Positions 1 to 7,600 of a stretch of DNA of 10,408 bases are shown one piece after another. Location: positions 1 through 10,408 of the forward strand of contig JABUQX010053527.1 of assembly GCA_015478945.1 (NCBI GenBank), read 5' to 3'. The DNA is from Trachelipus rathkii. Its lineage: Eukaryota > Arthropoda > Malacostraca > Isopoda > Trachelipodidae. Under the pieces are notes generated by a model. It searched no databases and was not told the DNA's origin. It was given only the letters and a program-made list of their open reading frames with translations. Every line of letters starts with the position of its first letter. Position 1 is the stretch's first letter. A program made the position numbers and the translations under genes.

Positions 1-635
1 TACAAACCAGGAGATCTGGATGTACCGAATACATTCAACCTATGTAGAGAGGTATGAACTTACATACTTGGATGTAATTTTGGAGTATAATGATATGATA
101 CCAATACTGGAAGATCATAATAGAAAATACGGATTGTACAAGGAGGGAAGTTATCATCAATATTTTTAACTGCGATGTAATTATGTAATCAGATTTTAGA
201 ATAGAACAACTTTCTAACTTATACATAGAGAAGAAAAAACCGTAAAGACATACCTGAAAAGGGGGGTATGGGCAACTTCTATACATTAACTCACGCTCAT
301 TAGGTGTAAGCTTTAAGCAATTATAAAACTGTTTTATCATCTCCTTAATAATAAGATCTTAAAGACCATACACAAAGAGAACATGACACGTCCACCACCG
401 GCATTTGTCTATTCCATAGTATTTAACTTAAGTAAACAAAATCACTGCTTTTTTCTACAAACAAATGTTCTTTTCAAAACTAATTGTTTTTCAAGAAATT
501 TACCAGTGAAATAGTATTTTCTATATAAAATTAATAAATGTTCAAGAAAAAATAAAATGTACTCATATATAGAAACGGAATTTTGAAAATCAAAATATGT
601 AATGAAGTTTACAAGCATAAAAAAGAAAAATTTTT
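1..635. other. AT-rich intergenic DNA, no gene recognised
   Basis: This stretch is AT-rich, apparently single-copy DNA. A 101-codon open frame on the minus strand (35-340) begins with an ATG, but it shows no recognisable domain. Its composition (many Ile, Tyr, Phe, Leu and Cys) is what AT-rich non-coding DNA gives by chance. I see no promoter, RNA gene or repeat here. A short G run (about 261-266) is the only compositional break. Confidence 0.6.
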
Positions 636-720
636 CGCAACCGCGTGTAATATAGTTCGCGGTTTCATCGGCTTTTCCGCACGGGATCTCGCTTGAGCGG
701 GGCTCTGCGTTTTGCTCAAC
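636..720. other. Small GC-rich island with two adjacent hairpins
   Basis: About 85 bases are clearly richer in G, C and CpG than the flanks. The first hairpin is a perfect 7-bp inverted repeat, aaccgcg (639-645) and cgcggtt (658-664), with a 12-base loop. The second pairs ttgagc (693-698) with gctcaa (714-719) across 15 bases. The island could be the end of a small non-autonomous transposon, a structured RNA, or a CpG-containing promoter fragment. No tRNA-type A or B box fits, so I do not call a SINE. The hairpins are seen directly; any function is unknown. Confidence 0.4.
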
Positions 721-2008
721 GTAGTCTACAAAATAGTGAATTATTTATTATCTATTCTAGTGAATTAATAATTATCTTATTAATATTATTATAAATATGA
801 TATTCACTTAGTAAAAATAAAACACTTTAATACAAATCAAGCAGATAATTGTCACGCTCAGCTAAAAGACATGATTTTTATAAATGAGTTCTGTCTAAAG
901 ATAATAAAACCACTGCTCAAATACAATTAAGACAAAGTATTTTCATCCAATCACCAGAGAAGCGCTCAGGATATTAAAAAAACATGTTAATAGTCTAAAC
1001 AAAAAGGACGATAAAAATTCTACAATCACATACAGTCATATAAGAAAGATATTCGGACAACACAAGTAAGGAAAACATTCTTTCTTAGCCTTATCATTAA
1101 CTTTTAGATGCATGCTTTCAGTTGAAAAATAATATATAAATTAAAATTAATTAATTAACAATGTATTCTTGTCTATACTGGAATTACTTTTGACCTGGTA
1201 TATAGGCTTAAATGCTTATACAAAAAGCTTATCCAAATAAAAATTGCTAAATTTATGCCTAACGTAGTTATTGCACACATTTTAAAGAAAAGGTATTTGA
1301 AATATTTGCCTGAATAGGCCTAAATGCCCGGATACAAAGTCTACTAATGTAAGGCTAAAGTAGCTTATTTCAACACATTACGAGGAGAGCAGTTTTCGTA
1401 ATCGATAAGGAGTGCGGATGTTGGTTTTCTCGGTGATGGATTGTCAATGTAAACTAGTAATAAAATATAATAATAAAGGAAAGATCCGAAATTTTAAAAA
1501 AAAATGAAATATTTTTAGTTAAATGACGAATAATTATGATTGAAATTTGAATAAGTTGTATTTTTAAATAAAAACTAGAATGATTGTAATATAAATAATG
1601 TTATTTACAAGAAAATTTTTTGGTATTTTATACTTATTACATGTAAAGATGAGTAAAGCAGTAAGTCAATAAGAAAAAACGTGCATATGCTTGTGTAAGG
1701 GGCTAGGGCATGCCTTAATTGATTTAACTCTGATTATTCTTTTGAGGTACGTAAAATATGTTTTTAACAAAATTTTCATAAAATGTATAAAAATTATTTT
1801 AAAACTTGTATAATATAAAATAAAATATTAACATTTAAAATAAATTCCTTTGTTAAAATAAAGCATTTAAAAATATTTTAAAGAAACTTTTGAAGGAAAT
1901 GATTTATATTATATTGGTATTGACACTTATCGAATTAAATAAAAGAAGAAAGATGTTTAAAAAATATTTCATACAAAATAACTTATTTTATATTTTTCAA
2001 CAGAGCCG
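721..2008. other. AT-rich intergenic DNA, no gene recognised
   Basis: There are about 1.3 kb of AT-rich sequence with frequent stops in all frames and no motif I can assign. A weak direct repeat is visible: a segment resembling ggcttaaatgc followed by atacaaa occurs near 1205-1225 and again, diverged, near 1317-1338. A 6-bp inverted repeat, ttacga (1378-1383) with tcgtaa (1396-1401), is within chance expectation. Confidence 0.55.
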
Positions 2009-2080
2009 GGTTGTTGTGTGTGTCGTATATGATAGTGTGTGTGTTGTGGTATTTGTTGTGTGTGTGTTGTGTGTGTTGTT
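2009..2080 (+). repeat. GT-rich low-complexity tract
   Basis: The + strand is almost entirely G and T, in imperfect runs such as gtgtgttgtg, with very few C residues. It looks like a decayed (GT)n or GTGTTG-type microsatellite. The open frame crossing it (1890-2123, + strand, about 77 codons) encodes a Val/Cys-rich run simply because GTG and TGT codons repeat. I do not consider that frame a gene. Confidence 0.75.
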
Positions 2081-2250
2081 AAATAATAATAACAATAGGG
2101 AAGAAGTAAAAGAATATAAATAATAAAAAATAAAAATAATAATAAAATAATAATAATTATGAATAAATAAAAAAATTTTAAACCTATACTAAAATTAAAA
2201 GACTAAAAAAAATAATCACAAATAATAATAACAACCTAAAAAGAAAGGTC
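2081..2250. repeat. AAT/ATA-rich low-complexity tract
   Basis: The sequence is nearly all A and T, with repeated aataataat and aaataaa runs, and directly follows the GT tract. It looks like decayed trinucleotide-type microsatellite DNA. No coding potential is visible. Confidence 0.7.
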
Positions 2251-2279
2251 TTAAAACATAATGTTAATAAATCTATTGA

Positions 2280-2960
2280 ACTAAGAAGGGGTTAAATACA
2301 GTAGAGCAATAATAGCATATATTAAAACAGTTAAAACATTGAGTAATATTAACTGATCATAAAGCAGTAAAGCAGTAAAACAAAAGCAACTAATTCCTCT
2401 TGTAGCAAGCGAATGCTCAATGATAAATAGTACTCTTTGACTGTATCTACTTACTTAAATATTATGATTTAAAACAGTCAGGCAATATTTAGTTAATAGC
2501 ATAATAACATGATATAGAGCGTAAAAATAATGAGTTAAAATTAGCAGTAAAAAATGATTTAAAGCCTAAAGGCATAAAACAAAGCTACTAACTCCTTTGT
2601 GATAGGTAACACCCTATGATTACTGAGTTACTGGTAGCTGTAAGTAATAAATAATAGTTAAGCAGTAAAACAATAGTTAAAGAGTAAAACATAGGTTAAA
2701 GCAGTAAAACAAATAAAAGCAGTAAAACAGTTACAACAAAGCATACTAAGCCTTTGTGCTAGGGTTAACCTCTAGTGATTTTTCTGATCTTACCTGCTTA
2801 AAGAGAATGTTTATAAAATACAATTAAAGCCTTTTGCACATGAGTTAAAGCAGATAAACATGAGTTCAAGCACTAAAGCAGTAAAACAAAAGCATACTAA
2901 TCCCTTTGTTGCTAGTTAACACCTCTATTGATTTACGATTTTACTCGCTTAAGGTTGTAA
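2280..2960 (+). repeat. Degenerate higher-order tandem array, about 4 units
   Basis: Four diverged copies of one unit can be aligned by eye. Each contains a core resembling aaagcatactaatcccttt, followed by a gttaaca-type segment, a gattt run and a tta-ctgctta-like end. The core anchors fall near 2390, 2588, 2747 and 2897, giving steps of about 198, 159 and 150 bases. The leftmost copy is the most diverged and the right two are closest to each other. Between cores lies a short internal subrepeat resembling gttaaagcagtaaaaca, present in variable copy number, which explains the unequal steps. This nested organisation is typical of satellite or minisatellite DNA that has stopped being homogenised. 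It has no coding potential. Confidence 0.75.
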
Positions 2961-3211
2961 AGTATATGTTTTTAAATTCCTACAATTGTAGTAAAATAAA
3001 TGATTATATATCAGGCAAAGTATTAACTTTCTTAATACAAGTTTTTAAAATATATTAAAAGTAATAAGTTAAATTAAAAGAAAAAATATGTTAATAAATA
3101 TTAAGTGTTAAATAATAAATAAAGTCTGAGAGTTCCGTTTTTGAGTTCGCGAAATGTTTTTAATAAAAATGTTAAGTATGAAATAAAAGTATGACTCATA
3201 GTATATAATTT
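2961..3211. other. AT-rich spacer, nothing recognised
   Basis: This is AT-rich sequence between the tandem array and the GC-rich island, with short ttaaataataaataaa-like runs. I see no gene or structured element. Confidence 0.5.
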
Positions 3212-3350
3212 TCATCGCGCGGGAAATTGCGCCTCTGGTCGCCGGGAGGGGTACGCGGAATATTGCGCCGCGGCGCAACGCGCGGCGGAACCGGTTGGTC
3301 GCACTTGGTGCGGGTTGACTGTCTTGCGCGAGAACTCGCGCCTTGGTGTT
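3212..3350. other. CpG-rich island with palindromes
   Basis: About 140 bases are strongly GC-rich and full of CpG within a very AT-rich region. They contain a perfect 16-bp palindrome, ttgcgccgcggcgcaa (3263-3278), and a hairpin of gcgcgag (3326-3332) with ctcgcgc (3335-3341) around 2 bases. The minus-strand open frame across it (3212-3403, 63 codons) encodes an Arg/Ala/Pro-rich peptide, which is expected when a GC-rich block lacks stops, so I do not call it a gene. Candidates are a transposon terminus or 5' region, an isolated CpG-island promoter, or a fragment of foreign composition. I cannot choose among them from the sequence. Confidence 0.5.
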
Positions 3351-3439
3351 CCAATTATACTAGGGAACCGCAAATTATTACTCGTTGTATCATATACTAA
3401 CACTATATGATAAAAAAGGTTAAAATCAATTCAATGCTG

Positions 3440-3510
3440 CGATCAATCACAAAGTTGAGGCATAATGCTGAGCCATATGCTGATGCACAAAGTTAGGCAC
3501 AAAATTATCG
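3440..3510 (+). repeat. Short minisatellite block (AAAGTTGAGGCAT type)
   Basis: A few degenerate copies of a roughly 14-bp unit are present. The clearest is aaagttgaggcat at 3451-3463, followed by variants such as tgagccatatg and acaaagttaggca. The same motif recurs about 1 kb downstream in a longer block (4270-4500), so the two belong to one repeat family. Confidence 0.6.
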
Positions 3511-3780
3511 AGTGGTGAGTGTAAGTGTAAGTGTATCTTTGTATGTAAGGTATAGGTGTGTATAGTGTCTAATGCAGTGTAGTGCTTATAATGTCATAGT
3601 GTGTATGTATGTAAGTGTAAGTGTTATGTGAGTGTGGATGTTAAAGTGTATATGGGTATGGGTATATCTATGGAGAATTGTAAGTGCTTATATGTTCATA
3701 GGTGTATGTAGTGTATAGTGAATGTGGTATAAGTTTCCATAGTGTAATGGTTGTATAATTAAATAGTTGTATATGATTCC
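3511..3780 (+). repeat. GTGTAA/AGTGTA-type degenerate microsatellite
   Basis: The + strand carries many imperfect copies of a hexamer like gtgtaa or agtgta, for example gtgtaagtgtaagtgt near 3520, with almost no C. Interruptions such as tatgtatg and gggtatgggtat mark decay. Weaker GT-rich sequence continues to about 3890. A related block lies at 4640-4800. Confidence 0.75.
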
Positions 3781-4100
3781 ATATGTAAGTGTCTATGTTT
3801 TGTTAGGATTGTTAGGCGAGTGTAAGGTCTAAGGTGGCGTATTGCTAATAAGAGCTACGGTTGTGCGGTGGTGGTGTGTTTGTGTGTTTTTAGTAATATA
3901 TATATAATAGGCTATAAGTTTGGTCAGGTTAGCTCGAGCGGACGGGGGAAAGAGGGGGGAAAATTGGTCGAAAAAGACTAACTCATAGTAAGAACAATCC
4001 TAGCAACTTGTAATATACACAATCGATTCCTCATAACTTATAACCAGTAGACACCATATTAGGGCTTTCTATGCTAAGGAGGCTAGAAAAGCTAAAAAAG
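3781..4100. other. Mixed intergenic spacer, no gene
   Basis: This holds the decaying end of the GT-rich block (including a gtggtggtgtgtttgtgtg stretch near 3867-3886), a short TA run near 3897-3907, a purine-rich G run near 3941-3962, and otherwise unremarkable AT-rich sequence. No open frame or RNA-like fold stands out. Confidence 0.5.
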
Positions 4101-4227
4101 TGACACCAGTTTGCACTATATGCCAGTTTGCACTATTGGCATCCATGGCACTCATTGCATCACTGCCAACTCATGCACTCATTTGGCCACTCACTTGGAA
4201 CTCACCTGCACTCATCTAATACACTCC
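4101..4227 (+). repeat. GCACTCATTTGG-type degenerate minisatellite
   Basis: Imperfect repeats of a roughly 12-14-bp unit are seen, with forms such as tttgcactatatgcca, ggcactcattgcatcactg, tgcactcatttggccactca and ctgcactcatct. The block is C-rich and G-poor on the + strand, the opposite of the GT-rich block before it. It ends next to a run of eight C residues (4226-4233). It has no coding potential. Confidence 0.65.
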
Positions 4228-4269
4228 CCCCCCTATATGCTATAGAGCATCCCTAGATTTACTAAGTAC

Positions 4270-4500
4270 GGTGATTGGGAAACCATCAAGTTGAACCATC
4301 AATAAATCGTATCATCAAAAGCTAGCCATAATATATAGGTACTACAAAGATGACTACACAAGTTAGCCATAAAAAGTTGAAGCCATCAAAGTTGACCCAT
4401 CAACAAAGGGAGCATCAAAGCTGGGGCATTTAAGTTGAGGCATGATTGGGAGCTATTAAAGTTGAGGCATCAAAGCGAGGCATCAAAGTTGAGACATCTG
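4270..4500 (+). repeat. CATCAAAGTTGAGG minisatellite
   Basis: At least ten imperfect copies of a roughly 14-bp unit near catcaaagttgagg occur. The cleanest copies are taagttgaggcat (4431-4443), aaagttgaggcat (4458-4470) and aaagttgagacat (4485-4497). Unit length and sequence drift toward the left end. It is the same family as the block at 3440-3510. The minus-strand open frame at 4430-4624 crosses this array and the next one, and is a by-product of the repeat periods. Confidence 0.75.
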
Positions 4501-4638
4501 TCCCTGAACAAAGGTTGACCGAAAAAAATTGGGTTCTCATATGTCCTGGAAGAAAGGGTTGGTGGAAAAAATAGGCTGCCGAAAAATTAGGATGCCAAAA
4601 ATTAGGTGGGCCAAAATGACCCATGGAAGACCAAAGGG
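4501..4638 (+). repeat. TGCCGAAAAATTAGGA-type minisatellite
   Basis: A second, distinct short repeat follows directly. The units resemble tgccgaaaaattagga and tgccaaaaattaggtggg, with more diverged copies (gaccgaaaaaaattggg, tggaaaaaataggc, ggccaaaatgaccca). The unit is about 16 bp. The border with the preceding array is sharp, near 4510. Confidence 0.65.
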
Positions 4639-4639
4639 G

Positions 4640-4800
4640 GTAGTGTTTTGTTACTATGTATAATTAGTGTAATGTAAGTTAAGTAGGAGTAGGGAGTGTA
4701 GTGTAGATAAGTGGATGGTTATAAGTGTAAGGTTGGTGTGTGGTTGGTCGTGTGCGTGTGGTGTGCAGGGTGTGTAGGTGATGCCGTAGTGGGCGGAGTG
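4640..4800 (+). repeat. GT-rich degenerate microsatellite, second block
   Basis: The + strand is rich in G and T and poor in C, with gtgtaatgtaagt, gtgtagtgtag, ataagtgtaagg and gtgtgtggttgg forms. It resembles the block at 3511-3780 and ends in a purer gtgcgtgtggtgtg stretch. Confidence 0.65.
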
Positions 4801-4810
4801 ACACGTTCGC

Positions 4811-5004
4811 AATATATAATATATATTATATAATTAATTTATATAATATAAATATATTGATTAGCCTATGTTATTTGATAATAAGTTACATAATATATTT
4901 GTGTATGTGATGTGGAGATATAAATATTATAATATATTATATATATATAATATTATTATGTATATATATATAATATATATTAGATATATAGATTATTTTA
5001 TAAT
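4811..5004. repeat. AT block with (TA)n palindromes
   Basis: The sequence is almost pure A and T with (TA)n and taatatatta-type self-complementary runs, interrupted by a more mixed segment (about 4862-4917). That segment contains gataataagttaca (4877-4890), which recurs almost exactly in the next AT block. Such runs can form cruciforms and are often length-variable. A short purine/pyrimidine-alternating stretch (gtggtgtgtgtgcgcgcgacg, about 5013-5033) follows. Confidence 0.8.
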
Positions 5005-5039
5005 ACGTAGCACGTGGTGTGTGTGCGCGCGACGCAGTG

Positions 5040-5734
5040 AATAAGTGGACAGATGCAAACAGGTCAAATTCCTACATGACTCATGTTTACAAGATAACTA
5101 CAAAGGAATGTGCGGTACCTGTACTTTGCCAAGATACTCTACTAAACGTCCCTTATTTAGAATGGCAATTTCAACCGAGCATATAATAATCTAACTAATC
5201 ATCACTCACTTTATAGGATGGTCAATTCAGCCTTGTATACGTATCAAGCCGAAATTAATCAAGCAAGCGAAAATCTAGGCCAAAAATCAAAAAAACGGCT
5301 AAGCCCCAAAGGGGCAAAATAGGGGGCCAATATCTATAAGGCTTCGCTCCGTCTGTCTCGCCCTTCTCGTAAGGCATCAAAAAGGTCCAAGGCCAAAAGG
5401 TAAGTGCCAAAAGTCAATCAAAATAGATCCGGGTAAAACAGCGCCTCCCGTTGTAAATGGTCCGAATATCTTGTATACTATTCGTTGTGCTGGAGTAGAG
5501 CGAACAGAGCCTAAAATAGTAGCATAACACAATAAATATGTACAAATATTTAGTATTACATTGAAAAGCTTGGTCAGTTTTAAATAAATAACGTAAGCTT
5601 TCGATCCGTGATCCTCTGTCAGACGTAGTGTGATGAAGACTGAAAAATTATTTAAATTAAAAACGGAGAAAGGAAGAAAAAAGAAAATGAAATTAAAACT
5701 TTTATTTTTAAGAATTTTTTGAAAAGTTATCCCT
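5040..5734. other. Mixed-composition intergenic DNA, one hairpin, no gene
   Basis: About 700 bases have less biased composition than their surroundings. A hairpin of gcccc (5303-5307) and ggggc (5311-5315) around aaa is followed by a G run. Several short gccaaaa-containing phrases (near 5280-5410) hint at another decayed minisatellite. No open frame of useful length and no recognisable motif is present. The segment ends where a transposon-like terminus begins. Confidence 0.45.
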
Positions 5735-5780
5735 CAGTGGCGTATACAGGAGGGGGGCAGGGGGGCACTGCCCCCCCCCT
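5735..5780 (+). mobile_element. hAT-type transposon terminus (solo or truncated)
   Basis: The sequence begins cagtggcgtatacagg and runs into a G-rich stretch, then actg, then nine C residues. The form CAGTGGCG followed by G run, short spacer and C run is a familiar terminal sequence of hAT-superfamily DNA transposons and their non-autonomous derivatives in animals; that link is from general knowledge. Within it, ggggggc (5760-5766) and gcccccc (5770-5776) form a 7-bp stem with a 3-base loop. If this is a left end, the element extends rightward and the 8 bases before it (5727-5734, ttatccct) would be one target-site copy. I found no matching opposite terminus (expected to end cgccactg) in the window, so the element is truncated or its interior is replaced by the AT block. 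Confidence 0.55.
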
Positions 5781-5854
5781 GAAGCGGTTAATCTATTGAG
5801 TTACCGCGATTTGATCCTAACGTCCATCGAGTGGCCGTTAAGTAACGAATTACG

Positions 5855-6234
5855 AATTATTATAATATATTAATATTATATTTATATAAATATATAATTA
5901 TTATATATATTATATATATATATAATATATATTATATATATTATAATTTATATATATAATATATAATATATCATATATAAATATATATATATATATTATT
6001 GATAATAAATTACAAAATTGTGTTAATATAATATTTAGTAAATAAGATATATATTAAAGAAATATTTTCATAAAATATATAATATCTATATATATATGAT
6101 GTTATTTAAATAATATGATTATATATAATATATAATTATATATATATATATAGTATATTATATTTATATAGTATATATGATAATATTATTATAAATATAT
6201 TATATAAATATAATTATTTATTATATATTATATA
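5855..6234. repeat. Long AT block with (TA)n palindromes
   Basis: About 380 bases are nearly free of G and C, with long (TA)n and ttatataa-type self-complementary runs. The more mixed segment at 6001-6060 contains gataataaattaca (6001-6014), which differs by one base from a motif in the AT block at 4811-5004. It has no coding potential. Confidence 0.85.
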
Positions 6235-6785
6235 CGAGTAATATGGAAGCTAGTTGCATCGTATTTTCCCCATCCTCTTGGCGATCCGCGTCTTATCACA
6301 CATTCTATAATGCCTTTAATTTGTAGATAAAACTGTGTTGTTTTTATCTATGCTTTTTTTTAATATTGATATTTAAATAATATCAATTTTAGATTTTGTG
6401 TTCAGTCGGATTCTCCAATCTTACTAAGTTGGTTTTAAGGTTCCAGTAGCATGAAATATCACCCGTGACGCACTTTATAATCTAAACCGTACCCCCCTCC
6501 GCTCTATGAAATGTTTTATAGTATCACTTCATACAATCATTGATTTGGAGATTCCTTACGGTACGTTTTACTAAATTATTATAAAATTTTGTGATTACTC
6601 ATGAAGGAATTTTGTAACAAATGATCTTACTTGTCCATATGAGGTAGCTTCATTAGAAAAACTCATTTTGCATTACAGATCGACGAGTCAACCTTAGTTT
6701 GCTATACTCAATTTTTCTGTAACATTTGAATGTTTAAAAATATTACTAATTACGGTAATGCACTCAATTACAGTAGTAAAACCGA
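6235..6785. other. Intergenic DNA between AT blocks, no gene
   Basis: About 550 bases have ordinary AT-rich composition. The only structure seen is a 9-bp perfect inverted repeat, attgatatt (6365-6373) and aatatcaat (6379-6387), with a 5-base loop next to a T run. No reading frame or element is recognised. Confidence 0.5.
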
Positions 6786-7067
6786 TATATTTATGTAATA
6801 TATATATATATATATAAATATATAATATATATATTATATATTAATTATATATATATAATTATAATATTACTATAAATATAATATTATATATAAATAATAA
6901 TATATATATACTATTATATTATTATATAATATATATAAATCTATATATATATGATATAATAATGTATTATATATAATAATATATATATAAATTATATAAT
7001 ACTAATATAATATATATATAAATATATGATATTATATATATATATATAATATATATTATATAATATT
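6786..7067. repeat. Third AT block with (TA)n palindromes
   Basis: About 280 bases are almost pure A and T, again with (TA)n and atatatta/taatatat self-complementary runs. The minus-strand open frame at 6967-7179 reads through it as an Ile/Tyr-only peptide and is not a gene. Confidence 0.85.
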
Positions 7068-7600
7068 TGAATTTAAGCAATGATACGCGTAAAATATTTA
7101 AACTAGGAGGGCTCTGTTGAACGATATATGAAGAATCAAATAGACTGCTAAGGTTAAAAGTAATACAAATTATTAACATTTATAGGCTATTTAAATACAC
7201 ATGAGTCTTTCGTCCTATTTGCCAATAGGATCAAATGTATTTATATAGTTACTAACATTAAAAAAAGCAAAAATTATTAGATATAAGATTAAAATTTAAA
7301 GTTTTTGATAATTAAGTATTTCAAATTATTTGTTTTTAGCACAAAATAAAGTGTGTATTATGTCAATTTTGTACATTTGTATATTGAAATTATTTGGAAT
7401 TGATAATGCAAAAAGATTCGATAGAGTTTACTTTTTGTAATTTGTTAAGTAAAATAGTGTCATTTGGTTAATTTAATGAATTGATTTAAGTAGCGATGGA
7501 GTTCATTAATTTTGTATATCATGTATGAAGTATGTTTGTGTGAAATGACGTTTAAAATCATGTGTTCCACCTATGTAGAGGGAGTCGCATTCTTTACAGG
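7068..7600. other. AT-rich intergenic DNA, no gene recognised
   Basis: This is AT-rich sequence with stops in every frame. From about 7480 the + strand starts to show G over C, leading into the retroelement relic. If that relic had a gag region or long terminal repeat, it would be expected here, but I cannot see a repeat pair or a primer-binding site. Confidence 0.45.

Noticed and set aside
35..340. 101-codon minus-strand open frame starting at ATG
   Set aside because: No recognisable domain, composition typical of AT-rich non-coding DNA, and no supporting signals around it.
636..720. tRNA or tRNA-derived SINE
   Set aside because: No cloverleaf and no A-box/B-box pair fits; the agttcgcggtttc stretch is too far from a B-box consensus.
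1890..2123. 77-codon + strand open frame with a Val/Cys-rich run
   Set aside because: The run comes from a GT microsatellite, and the ends are Lys/Asn/Ile from AT-rich flanks.
2280..2960. CRISPR-like repeat/spacer pattern
   Set aside because: Units vary in length and sequence, there are no exact 23-47-base repeats, and the context is eukaryotic.
3212..3403. 63-codon minus-strand open frame, Arg/Ala/Pro-rich
   Set aside because: It coincides with a GC-rich island where stop codons are rare, and shows no family resemblance.
4430..4624. 64-codon minus-strand open frame with repeated S-T-L and P-N-F phrases
   Set aside because: It is a read-through of two minisatellite arrays; the phrases are the repeat units translated.
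6967..7179. 70-codon minus-strand open frame
   Set aside because: Its C-terminal half is Ile/Tyr only, from (TA)n sequence.
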